A stretch of 64,000 nt of DNA. Origin: Acidobacteria bacterium UBA2999. GTDB lineage: Bacteria > Acidobacteriota > Vicinamibacteria > Vicinamibacterales > UBA2999. The position numbers were made by a program, and so were the translations under genes. The stretch is taken from positions 7,219 through 71,218 of the forward strand of contig DDZV01000005.1 in the NCBI GenBank assembly GCA_002346475.1, read 5' to 3'. Below, piece by piece: positions 52,590 through 60,764 of this stretch. Below the pieces are notes generated by a model. The model was not told the DNA's origin. It searched no databases and saw nothing but the letters and a program-made list of their open reading frames with translations. How positions within the stretch are numbered: position 1 is the stretch's first letter; each line of letters starts with the position of its first letter.

Positions 52590-53126
52590 ATGGAGAAGGC
52601 GATTACTCAACTAGTAAAAGGTTATGAGACCGGTGGTCTCACACGTCGAGGCCTTATTCGAGGCCTCACTATGCTGTTTGCGGGTACAGCCGCTGCTCCC
52701 GCTGCAGCCCAATTACTTGACGGATCAAAAGTGCACGTACATCCTCCGTCACTTCCGTGGGAACCTCTTATCGACCATATACAAATTAACTCTCGCGATC
52801 CGCAGAAGTCTGCTGAGTTTTATCAGAAGGTATTAGGGCTTGAACTATTGAGAGTAGGCCCAGCTGGTGCTGAGCGCGACTGTTGTCCAGAGCGAGATGC
52901 CTTCCTTGGTGTGAACAATCGCCTCTTGCTTGCCATTCGTAAAAGAGAACCGGTTGGTGCTATTGATCATTGGTCAATGTTGGCACCTGGCTACGATCGA
53001 CACCAATTTAAGAGTATTGTCGAGAAACGTGGTGGAACAATTGCGGAACATGATTTAGGTGGACAATATGTCAAGGATCCAGATGGGGCAATGTTGCAAC
53101 TGATGGGTCGTCCTGGCGGGTCCTAA
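52590..53126 (+). CDS. Tat-exported VOC/glyoxalase-fold protein
   Basis: A 178-residue protein with a twin-arginine signal (LTRRGLIRGLTMLFAG) ending near AAAPAAAQ, then one vicinal-oxygen-chelate module: PLIDHIQINSRDPQKSAEFYQKVLGLELLR, and KDPDGAMLQLMG at the end with the metal-ligand Glu position replaced by Gln-Leu. Export of a VOC protein by Tat implies that it folds or binds metal in the cytoplasm first. AAGGAG precedes the ATG. Its substrate is unknown. Confidence 0.78.
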   Translation: MEKAITQLVKGYETGGLTRRGLIRGLTMLFAGTAAAPAAAQLLDGSKVHVHPPSLPWEPLIDHIQINSRDPQKSAEFYQKVLGLELLRVGPAGAERDCCPERDAFLGVNNRLLLAIRKREPVGAIDHWSMLAPGYDRHQFKSIVEKRGGTIAEHDLGGQYVKDPDGAMLQLMGRPGGS

Positions 53127-53143
53127 ATTATTACCATGTTTTA

Positions 53144-53193
53144 GTACATACCCATCACACCAGTGAAAGAGTAACTGGTGTGATGGGGTGTAC
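53144..53193. terminator. long perfect hairpin between convergent genes
   Basis: CCCATCACACCAGT and ACTGGTGTGATGGG (53151-53164 and 53174-53187) pair over 14 bases without a mismatch around a nine-base loop, extended by GTACA/TGTAC across a small internal loop. It sits between the stops of two convergent genes, so it may end both transcripts, though it has no T-run on either side. Confidence 0.65.
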
Positions 53194-53205
53194 AGTGCCA
53201 ATTGT

Positions 53206-53823
53206 TTATCGAGGTTGGTACGCTGCGTGATGTCCGCCGTTTGGAGAGTAGTCAGCTGACACCGGTTCGGAAATGATTGTGTAATCTTTGCTTCTAAATC
53301 CCCAGGCACTTGTAATGGTAAATGCTTCCCAGCACCATTTTTGTTCACCTTCATTGCGCATCACACCCTCGTAACGTCCACCTTGTACTCCGCCTGCACC
53401 TGAAGTCATGAAATAAGCAGTTACATCAGCTTTCGCAAGGTCTTGATGTACGTTTACAGCAAGGTTTGAAGTGTGATGTCCGCCACCAATGCGGGGTCCA
53501 CGAGCACTGTAGTTTTCATAGAGAGGTGCAATATCATCGCGACCTTCAAAATGCAGGTCGTCACCGCCCGCTCCAGGAAAGTTCGGTACATCGAGGATTG
53601 CGTCTTCGCAAAAGACTGCAAGAATTTGGTCATGGCCCAGACCTGAGTCCATTGAGTAGAGATACTGGTTGAAGGTGCTAAGTACTGCTTCCTTGGCTTC
53701 CAGTCGTGCGATACGTTCTCTTAACTCTTGTAGTTCTTCTGGTGGTTGACCATTTGTACAACCAAGCCCTACAGCACCCATAAAAATCACTACAGTCATT
53801 GCTGATAATCCAAATTTCGTCAT
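53206..53823 (-). CDS. lipoprotein with NTF2/SnoaL-like domain
   Basis: A 205-residue protein with a lipobox (GLGCTN near residue 22), a short coiled-coil-like segment (PPEELQELRERIARLEAKEAV) and a SnoaL/NTF2-like fold (about 48-180) with VLSTFNQYLYSMDSG, FCEDAILDVPNFPG and TSNLAVNVHQDLAKADVTAYF. The fold serves many enzymes and binding proteins, so no reaction is proposed. It converges on the VOC gene across the long hairpin. Confidence 0.75.
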   Translation of the reverse strand: MTKFGLSAMTVVIFMGAVGLGCTNGQPPEELQELRERIARLEAKEAVLSTFNQYLYSMDSGLGHDQILAVFCEDAILDVPNFPGAGGDDLHFEGRDDIAPLYENYSARGPRIGGGHHTSNLAVNVHQDLAKADVTAYFMTSGAGGVQGGRYEGVMRNEGEQKWCWEAFTITSAWGFRSKDYTIISEPVSADYSPNGGHHAAYQPR

Positions 53824-54199
53824 TGTTCGCCCCTCTACTTCGTAAAAAGCTACGGTAATCGCACCGACTTGTCGCGAATCATAACAGTAAGTTTGTTTGG
53901 CTGTACTGTTCTTGAAGCAATTTGGTAAAAGCTATTAAATTAAACAGAAAATTCACCATAAACCATTTATAAATAAGCAACTTACAGTTACATGCATATT
54001 GAGTATTGGCACAAGTACCACTTTGTTTTCTATAACTTCTGGAACCTCGTCCTTGCAAAAATCGTCAATCAAATCGTCAGCATTATGTGGAGGAGTCTGT
54101 ACTAAATAGTGGGTTTTTCGAATAAATATGGATAATCGAGGTTTTTCTCGTCTGATCCAGATCAAGTTCGACCTAGGGTTTGTTAAAGCGTAGACATTA
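53824..54199. other. AT-rich intergenic stretch of about 380 bases
   Basis: Between the NTF2-like lipoprotein (leftward) and the efflux adaptor (rightward). It must hold both promoters. A 70-codon leftward frame (53953-54165) beginning MIWIRREKPR and ending NGLW is present, but it has no clear ribosome site, no recognised domain and a composition like the surrounding AT-rich DNA; it could be a decayed gene. No other feature seen. Confidence 0.5.
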
Positions 54200-54226
54200 G
54201 TGGTGTTTTCTCAGAGAGGAGCGAGT

Positions 54227-56218
54227 GTGATTTTTCGGGGGGCGTTGCAGCAGGGCATAACAGTATCTGCACTAATCGGCTTCTTAATAACGGCAGGTTG
54301 TGGTCTTGTTCCTGGAGTGACAGATCGAGAAGGTCCAGCAACCGATGCACTTGCAGTGAATACTCGACAACCTCAAGTAGCTGTCGAAGTGGCGCCGGCT
54401 ACGATTGCTGATTTAGAAGTCCATCTTTCTTTTGACGGGACTCTTGAGGGGCGTGCTGAAGTAGATGTTGTTCCAGATATTGCAGGCAGACTAGAAGCAG
54501 TGCGTGTGGAACTTGGTGATCAGGTGAAGCGCGGTCAAGCAATTGCTAAAGTTCGTGACGACGATCTTGCTACCCAAGTGAGACAGGCGGAGCATGCGTA
54601 CGAAGTAGCTCGAGCGACATTCCGTCAACGGGAAGTTGATTTAACTCTCGCCGAGACAACCCTCAACCGTTCCCAAGAACTCTTCGACGAACAGTTACTT
54701 GCTCGGGAAACCCTTGATGACGCGAAGGCGCGTGCTCAGGCTGCTGCGGCACAAGTTGATCTGGCTAGAGCTCAATTCTCACAGAATGAAGCACGTGTGG
54801 ACGAATTGCGAATTAAACTTGGCAAAGCGACAGTTCGCTCGCCTGTCAACGGATTCGTTGGCAAGCGACATGTCGATACAGGTGCCTTTGCATCGACAAA
54901 TGCACCTATTGTGTCGGTGGTTGATATTGCCCAGGTCAAGTTAGTCGCTAACATCAGCGAGCGTGAGTTCAACCGTTTGCAAGTCGGTGCTCCAACACGA
55001 CTTACTGTAGATGCGTATCCTGGTGAAATTTTTACTGGAGAGTTAGCGCGTCTTGCTCCTGTACTTGACCCTCGTACTCGTATGGCTGAGGTTGAGGTTG
55101 AGGTTGCAAACGAAAATTTCCGTTTAAGACCTGGCATGTATGCTCGGGTTGAGATAACGGCAGAGCGTCGGAAAGATAGCGTGGTCTTGCCACAAGAGGC
55201 GCTTGTTGGTGTTGGAGAGACGGCTGGAATTTTTGTTATAGAGCGAACCCCGTCTGGAGATGTTGCGAGATTTGTGTCAGTTAAAGCGGGTTTGCAGGAT
55301 GGTGGCCTCGTGGAAATCTTAGAAGGTATATCCGCAGGTCAGTACGCAGTTACCACGGGTGCTTTTGGACTGACTGACGGCGATGTCGTAACGGTGCTTG
55401 GATCTTTTGAACCGTTGACTCTTGTAGATCAAGATGAGTTATACGCGCGTAGTGAATCAACGTCTGACATGTTGTCAACAGAACTTCTGCAAGAGATTGA
55501 CGGTGTAGTACCAACGAATTCTACCCAATTTGAAACAGCAAGCCCCTCTATGGCTACGACTTCTCTTGCTTCGCAGAGTGCTTTGGAAGGTAATCTCTAT
55601 ACTGTACAAACAAGTGCTATTCGTGAGCGTACTGAGGCCAGAGAAATAGCCAATCAACTTTTTATCAAAGGATATGCTGCCTATGTGACGACCTTCACAG
55701 AAGGGGCAGATCGTTTATATAGGGTACGAGTTGGTACGTTTGAGGAGCGCGCCGAGGCTGAGGCAGTTGTTACTCGTCTCGTGCAGGAAGAACAGTTTGG
55801 AGATTTTGGAATTCGTGCTTTTGGAGAAGTAGCTGCCGTTAATACTGCGTCGAACCTGGACGTATCTAACCCATTGACACCAACACTCCTGCAAGGATCT
55901 GAGATGCAGACTGTTACAGGTTCTTTGCTAGTGAACCAGCCGTCTGCGGCTGTCAATATTGAGGTTGAGACACCAGTGGCTGTGGAAGCAAGTACCTATA
56001 CAGTGCAAGTAGGGGCGATTCGTGAACGTGCTGAGGCCCAGCAGATGGTCGACCAGCTTTTCGCGAAAGGGTACGCTGCCTACGTGACGACTATTGCAGA
56101 AGGTACGAACCGCTTGTATCGAATACGAGTCGGTGCATTCACGGATCGCAGTGAAGCAGAAGCAATGGCTGCACGTCTTCAAGAGGACGAACAATTCAAA
56201 ACCTGGATTACTAAATAG
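54227..56218 (+). CDS. RND efflux adaptor (membrane fusion protein) with two C-terminal SPOR domains
   Basis: A 663-residue protein from GTG 54227, five bases after AGAGGAG; the frame is open to 54200 but without a site. A signal with possible lipobox Cys25 (TAGC) is followed by a complete HlyD/AcrA-like adaptor (about 51-393): lipoyl halves GRLEAVRVELGDQVKRGQAIAKV and KATVRSPVNGFVGKRHVDTG, a coiled-coil hairpin of about 75 residues, and PRTRMAEVEVEV plus RPGMYARVEI strands. After a linker come two SPOR domains (about 456-532 and 589-662), both with YTVQ..AIRER.EA and GYAAYVTT and RLYRVRVG/RIRVGAF. SPOR domains bind peptidoglycan lacking stem peptides, usually at division sites. The RND pump gene follows by four bases. 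Confidence 0.88.
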   Translation: MIFRGALQQGITVSALIGFLITAGCGLVPGVTDREGPATDALAVNTRQPQVAVEVAPATIADLEVHLSFDGTLEGRAEVDVVPDIAGRLEAVRVELGDQVKRGQAIAKVRDDDLATQVRQAEHAYEVARATFRQREVDLTLAETTLNRSQELFDEQLLARETLDDAKARAQAAAAQVDLARAQFSQNEARVDELRIKLGKATVRSPVNGFVGKRHVDTGAFASTNAPIVSVVDIAQVKLVANISEREFNRLQVGAPTRLTVDAYPGEIFTGELARLAPVLDPRTRMAEVEVEVANENFRLRPGMYARVEITAERRKDSVVLPQEALVGVGETAGIFVIERTPSGDVARFVSVKAGLQDGGLVEILEGISAGQYAVTTGAFGLTDGDVVTVLGSFEPLTLVDQDELYARSESTSDMLSTELLQEIDGVVPTNSTQFETASPSMATTSLASQSALEGNLYTVQTSAIRERTEAREIANQLFIKGYAAYVTTFTEGADRLYRVRVGTFEERAEAEAVVTRLVQEEQFGDFGIRAFGEVAAVNTASNLDVSNPLTPTLLQGSEMQTVTGSLLVNQPSAAVNIEVETPVAVEASTYTVQVGAIRERAEAQQMVDQLFAKGYAAYVTTIAEGTNRLYRIRVGAFTDRSEAEAMAARLQEDEQFKTWITK

Positions 56219-56222
56219 TGTT

Positions 56223-59200
56223 ATGAGTGTCCCACGCGTTGCAGTATCACGTCCCGTTACGATGTTTATGGTGAGCATCGTGATTGTACTGCTTGGTGCA
56301 ATTTCACTCTTTCAACTGCCTGTCGATCTTCTTCCAGAAATCGAGTATCCAGCACTCACAATTAATGTGACGTACGAAGGCGTTGGCCCTCTGGAGATTG
56401 AAGAACTTGTTACGAGACCAATAGAGCAGGCAGTGAGTGCTGTCTCTGGTCTCGATCAGCTGACGTCAACTTCTAGCGAAGGGCAAAGCACTGTTCAGTT
56501 GGGGTTTACGTGGAGCACTGATCTGAGCGAAGCGGTTGAGGATGTACGCAGCCGTCTCGACCTTGTTCGTAATGGGTTGCCTGAAGATGCTAGCGCTCCG
56601 ACAATTTTTAAGTTCAGTGGGGATGCTGTACCAATTCTTTTTTTGGGAGTCGATGGCAATTTTGATCCCGTGATGTTACGAGAAATTGCTGAAAATGACG
56701 TGGCCCCTCGCCTTGAGCGTGTACCAGGGGTTGCTGTAGTTAATGTAGTCGGCGGACAGCGACGTGAAATTCGATTAGAGCTGTCACGTGAAAAAATTGC
56801 TGCGTTCAATATTGCCCCGGACCGTGTGATCAACGTGCTACGTGCCGCCAACCAAAATATTCCAGTTGGAGAGATCGACGAAGGGGACACGACGTATCTC
56901 GTACGTAGCCAAGGCCAGTTTAGAAACCTTGAAGATATTAAGAGCTTAGCTGTTACGACTCGTGACGGGGTTCCAATCTACGTGCGTGATATCGCAGACG
57001 TTCGTGATACCACCGAGGATCTTCGTTCGATTGTTCGTATTAATGGCCGCCCTGGGTTGCAGATGTCTGTAACGAAGCAGTCCGGCCAGAATACAATTGC
57101 GGTCGCTCGTCTCGTACGAGAAGAACTCGTAAGAGTTAATCGCCAAGTTCCTGGAATCGAAGTTTCAGTTCTTAATGACACCTCTGAATTCATTGAACGG
57201 TCTGTCTCCAGTGTTCAGAAGATGGTGTCGGTAGGTGCTTTGTTCGTTATATTCGTGGTCTTTACTTTCCTACGGAATTTTCGCTCAACACTAGTTATTT
57301 GTTCATCAATTCCCATTTCAATCATTGGGACATTTGCACTGTTGTACTTTGGTGGTTATACGCTCAACACTCTTACCTTTGGTGGTCTTGCCCTTGGTGT
57401 TGGGATGATTGTTGATTCTGCAATTGTCGTGCTTGAAAACACATACCGTCACATGGAACAAGGGAAGGATCGCATCACTGCTTCTGTAAGCGGCAGTGAA
57501 GAGGTCTGGACTGCCATTGTTGCATCTAGCTTGACGCAGGTTGCTGTTTTTGTCCCGCTACTGTTCTTGACGGGTATTGCCAGCATCATGTTTGGGGGTC
57601 TAGCTGTTGTTGTCATTTTCTCTTTAACGGTCTCACTCTTTGTTGCAGTAACACTGGTTCCAGTGCTTTGTTCCCGGTTGTTGCACTTACCGACACCTAC
57701 AGAGAATCCTGGTGCAGTGCATCGATTTATCGAAGTGAGCGGACGGATGTTTGAGGCCGTGGATGCTGTGTATAGGCGTGTCCTGCTCAAGGCTCTCGCT
57801 CATCGTGCATTAGTTGTAGTGTCGGTGACCGTACTGTTTATCACCTCCATTGGGTTGCTTCCAATTGTTGGTTTTGAACTTGCGCCGTCTGCAGATGAAG
57901 GGGAAGTGGACGTTATTGCTGAGTTACCTGTTGGTACTCGTATTGAGCGTTCGCAAGAGGCCCTTGTGCAAATTGAGGAAATGATTCGGCGTGCTGTCCC
58001 AGAGCTGGAAATGCTTACTGCACAAACTGGGTCGACTCGTCCGTTTGGTCCAGGGGCACAATCTACTTCCCACCGGTTGACCTTTACGGCCACTCTTGTT
58101 CCACGTGACCAGCGGACTCGATCCAGTGAAGACATTGCTCAGTCACTTCGTCGCGAACTTACGGGTGTGCCAGGTGTCATTCCCCGGGTTCGTGCGGGTG
58201 GCGGGCAGTTTAATTTCAGTCAAGTGCTTGGTGGAGGTGGGAGCAGTCTGTCAGTTGAAATTAGAGGGCATGATCTTAACGATCAGGCACGTCTTGGGAG
58301 CGATATCAAAGATGTCATGATGAGTACTCCTGGCGTTACGGATGTCTCACTTGAGTCCGAGCGAGGCCGTCCAGAAATCGGTGTGCTGACTGATGAACGT
58401 CGCGCAGCACTCTGGGGACTTTCAGTCACTGATGTAGCAAATGCAATGCGCACTGGTGTTGCGGGAACACAGGCAGCATTTTATCGAGAACGTGGAAACG
58501 AATACCCAATCGTCGTACGCATGCAAGAAGAAGATCGTTTAAAGATGTCAGATGTGGGTGAAATGCTTATCAATACTGGCGATGGAGTACTGCCGGTCAA
58601 GGATCTCATTCAACTCGGTCCTCAAGATGGGCCAGTCGAAATTCGTCGTAGGAATCAAGAACGTGTCAGTCGTGTGAATGCAGAACTTGAGACGATGTTA
58701 AATGAGGCAGTGCAAGGAGTGGATGCTCGGTTGGCTGGCGTGGAAATCCCGCAAGGCTTTGTTATTGGTTTTGGTGATGAAGTCCAGGAACAAAATGACG
58801 TATTTGAACAGTTAGTGCTTGTTCTTATACTTGCGGTGGTGCTTGTTTATGCTGTGATGGCTTCTCAGTTCGAGTCACTGAGGGATCCGTTCATTATTAT
58901 GTTTTCGATCCCGTTTGCTGTGATCGGGGTTATCTGGTCACTTTTACTGACTGGCACACCGTTAAGTATGCCAGCGGGTATTGGGCTGGTGTTGCTTGCG
59001 GGGCTTGTTGTCAATAACGCGATCCTGTTAGTTGACTATACGAATACTTTACGTCGTCGTGACAAGATGCCTCTCTTTGAAGCGATTGAGACGGCAGGTC
59101 GAACCCGACTCCGTCCGATTCTTATGACATCTATTACGACAATGTTAGGACTGAGTCCGATGGCGCTGGGCATCGGTGAAGGCTCTGAGATGCAAGCACC

Positions 59201-59339
59201 GATGGCACGCGTGGTGATTGGTGGCCTTATGACCTCGACATTGATCACATTAATCCTTGTTCCGATCGTTTACAGTTTTTTCGAGGGTGGCTGGCGTCGT
59301 CGTGATCCGGATACGACGGTTGTTAGTTCGTCGAGCTAA
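56223..59339 (+). CDS. RND-family efflux permease
   Basis: A 1038-residue inner-membrane pump of the HAE1/AcrB-like group with 12 helices. RVAVSRPVTMFMVSIVIVLLGAIS is helix 1, GGLALGVGMIVDSAIVVLENTYRH is helix 4 (one Asp, then Ser where AcrB has a second Asp), and LVLLAGLVVNNAILLVDYTNTLRR is helix 10. Two large periplasmic loops carry porter and docking domains. ATG 56223 is chosen because upstream codons overlap the adaptor. The partner outer-membrane channel is not in the window. Substrate unknown. Confidence 0.9.
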   Translation: MSVPRVAVSRPVTMFMVSIVIVLLGAISLFQLPVDLLPEIEYPALTINVTYEGVGPLEIEELVTRPIEQAVSAVSGLDQLTSTSSEGQSTVQLGFTWSTDLSEAVEDVRSRLDLVRNGLPEDASAPTIFKFSGDAVPILFLGVDGNFDPVMLREIAENDVAPRLERVPGVAVVNVVGGQRREIRLELSREKIAAFNIAPDRVINVLRAANQNIPVGEIDEGDTTYLVRSQGQFRNLEDIKSLAVTTRDGVPIYVRDIADVRDTTEDLRSIVRINGRPGLQMSVTKQSGQNTIAVARLVREELVRVNRQVPGIEVSVLNDTSEFIERSVSSVQKMVSVGALFVIFVVFTFLRNFRSTLVICSSIPISIIGTFALLYFGGYTLNTLTFGGLALGVGMIVDSAIVVLENTYRHMEQGKDRITASVSGSEEVWTAIVASSLTQVAVFVPLLFLTGIASIMFGGLAVVVIFSLTVSLFVAVTLVPVLCSRLLHLPTPTENPGAVHRFIEVSGRMFEAVDAVYRRVLLKALAHRALVVVSVTVLFITSIGLLPIVGFELAPSADEGEVDVIAELPVGTRIERSQEALVQIEEMIRRAVPELEMLTAQTGSTRPFGPGAQSTSHRLTFTATLVPRDQRTRSSEDIAQSLRRELTGVPGVIPRVRAGGGQFNFSQVLGGGGSSLSVEIRGHDLNDQARLGSDIKDVMMSTPGVTDVSLESERGRPEIGVLTDERRAALWGLSVTDVANAMRTGVAGTQAAFYRERGNEYPIVVRMQEEDRLKMSDVGEMLINTGDGVLPVKDLIQLGPQDGPVEIRRRNQERVSRVNAELETMLNEAVQGVDARLAGVEIPQGFVIGFGDEVQEQNDVFEQLVLVLILAVVLVYAVMASQFESLRDPFIIMFSIPFAVIGVIWSLLLTGTPLSMPAGIGLVLLAGLVVNNAILLVDYTNTLRRRDKMPLFEAIETAGRTRLRPILMTSITTMLGLSPMALGIGEGSEMQAPMARVVIGGLMTSTLITLILVPIVYSFFEGGWRRRDPDTTVVSSSS

Positions 59340-59345
59340 GCGATA

Positions 59346-60680
59346 TTAATTAGCACCAATCCGATAAAGCGCTGTGCGGCTACGTAAGAAAATATCGCCG
59401 TGCGCAATAGCCGGCGTTGCAATAAAAGATTCGTCGGTGAGTGTGTTTGTAGTGACCACTTCGAACTTAGCACCAAGCTTAACAATCACAACATCCTGAT
59501 CTTCAGTTGCAAGGTACAGGTTTCCTGCAGCTGCGACCGGTGACGCCTTAAAGTTGTACGGTTTCGGCAGTCTGACCCGTTGGTAATGTGGGGTCCCTGT
59601 TTTCGCATCAAAATTGCTGAGCATGCCTGAGTCCGTCAGCACGTATAACATGCCGTCATGAAGGACAGGCGAGGCTGTGTACGACGTTCCGCGTGTTGTG
59701 TCCCAAACAATCGCCTGAGTATTAGTTAGGTCGCCCGTGTTTCCCAATCGTATTGCCATCAGGCGCGGGCTTCTAAATCCACTCATGGCAAAAACAAGGT
59801 CACCAAATTGCACGGGTGCTGGAATAGTGTTTAATCCAAGTCCACCTGCTTCCCAGATGAGGCGTCCTGTTTCGTATTCATAAGCGCGTGTTTTGTTCGT
59901 TGCGGAAACGACTATCTGGCGTTGTCCGTTATGTTCTACGACTAATGGCATCGACCAATTTGAAATTTCATCACGAGGTGTTCGCCACAGTTCACGGCCA
60001 GTTTTTTTGTCAAGCGCGACGATAAAGGAGTCCCCGTTATGATCGAATGTTAAGAACAGATAATTGCCATCTAGTGTTGGGGCTGCCCCTTCGCCGAACT
60101 GCAATTGCATTTTCATTTGCACACCGAAGTCCTTTGTCCAGATGAGTGTGCCTTGCATGTCATAGCAGTAGATGCCACGAGAACCAAATGACGCCCAAAC
60201 ATAGGTGCCATCTGTCACTGGAGAGTTTGAGGCAAAACTACCGTACTGTCGATGGTAGCCCTCGTGCGGTGTTGCTACAGTTGCTGTTTTTTTCCAGAGC
60301 ACGTCGCCCGTCAGGCGATCAAGAGACATGACTTCAAACCGATGTTCAAGATTGCCGTCTGCATTGCCCCCAGCGAAACTAAGACGTGTTTGAGGACCCT
60401 TCTTAACCCCTGTTGGGATTGCGGTAGTAAGGAAGATACGATCTTCCCAAATAATCGGTGAGGAAAACCCACGGCCAGGGATCAGTGTTTTCCAATGGAT
60501 ATTGAGAGTGTCTGACCATTGCGTCGGCGCATCACCAACGGCGACACCTGTGTTTGTCGGTCCACGCCACTGTGACCAATTTTGTTGCAGTGCTGTTTCT
60601 GATGGTTGTGCTACCAGCACGGCAGCTACTAGGATGCTGAACAGAACAGCAATGGTTGTTTGATTTGACAGTTTCGTCAC
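59346..60680 (-). CDS. exported PQQ-like beta-propeller protein
   Basis: A 444-residue protein beginning at GTG 60680 directly after GGGAGGG. The signal peptide (about 1-24) is followed by WSQWRGPTNTG and repeated blades with DRLTGDVLWKK, DKKTGRELWRTP, YETGRLIWEAGG and DAKTGTPHYQRVRL, the W-motif repeats of PQQ-binding and BamB-like eight-bladed propellers. The usual PQQ ligands are not evident, so it is more likely a scaffold or binding propeller than a quinoprotein dehydrogenase. The gene stands alone and converges on the RND permease gene with seven bases between. Confidence 0.8.
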   Translation of the reverse strand: MTKLSNQTTIAVLFSILVAAVLVAQPSETALQQNWSQWRGPTNTGVAVGDAPTQWSDTLNIHWKTLIPGRGFSSPIIWEDRIFLTTAIPTGVKKGPQTRLSFAGGNADGNLEHRFEVMSLDRLTGDVLWKKTATVATPHEGYHRQYGSFASNSPVTDGTYVWASFGSRGIYCYDMQGTLIWTKDFGVQMKMQLQFGEGAAPTLDGNYLFLTFDHNGDSFIVALDKKTGRELWRTPRDEISNWSMPLVVEHNGQRQIVVSATNKTRAYEYETGRLIWEAGGLGLNTIPAPVQFGDLVFAMSGFRSPRLMAIRLGNTGDLTNTQAIVWDTTRGTSYTASPVLHDGMLYVLTDSGMLSNFDAKTGTPHYQRVRLPKPYNFKASPVAAAGNLYLATEDQDVVIVKLGAKFEVVTTNTLTDESFIATPAIAHGDIFLRSRTALYRIGAN

Positions 60681-60764
60681 GTTCCCTCCCTGAGGCCAAT
60701 CTTTCACTGGAATTAGTATTTTAGTTTAAGAATCCCTGCGTAGAGGATCCACTCTTTTTATTGC

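Noticed and set aside
53953..54165. Leftward 70-codon frame in the gap before the efflux adaptor
   Set aside because: No ribosome site, no recognised domain and composition like the AT-rich flank; kept only as a note in the intergenic entry.
56094..56222. Longer N-terminus for the RND permease
   Set aside because: The extra 43 codons overlap the second SPOR domain of the adaptor in another frame, while ATG 56223 gives the normal RND start with the first helix.
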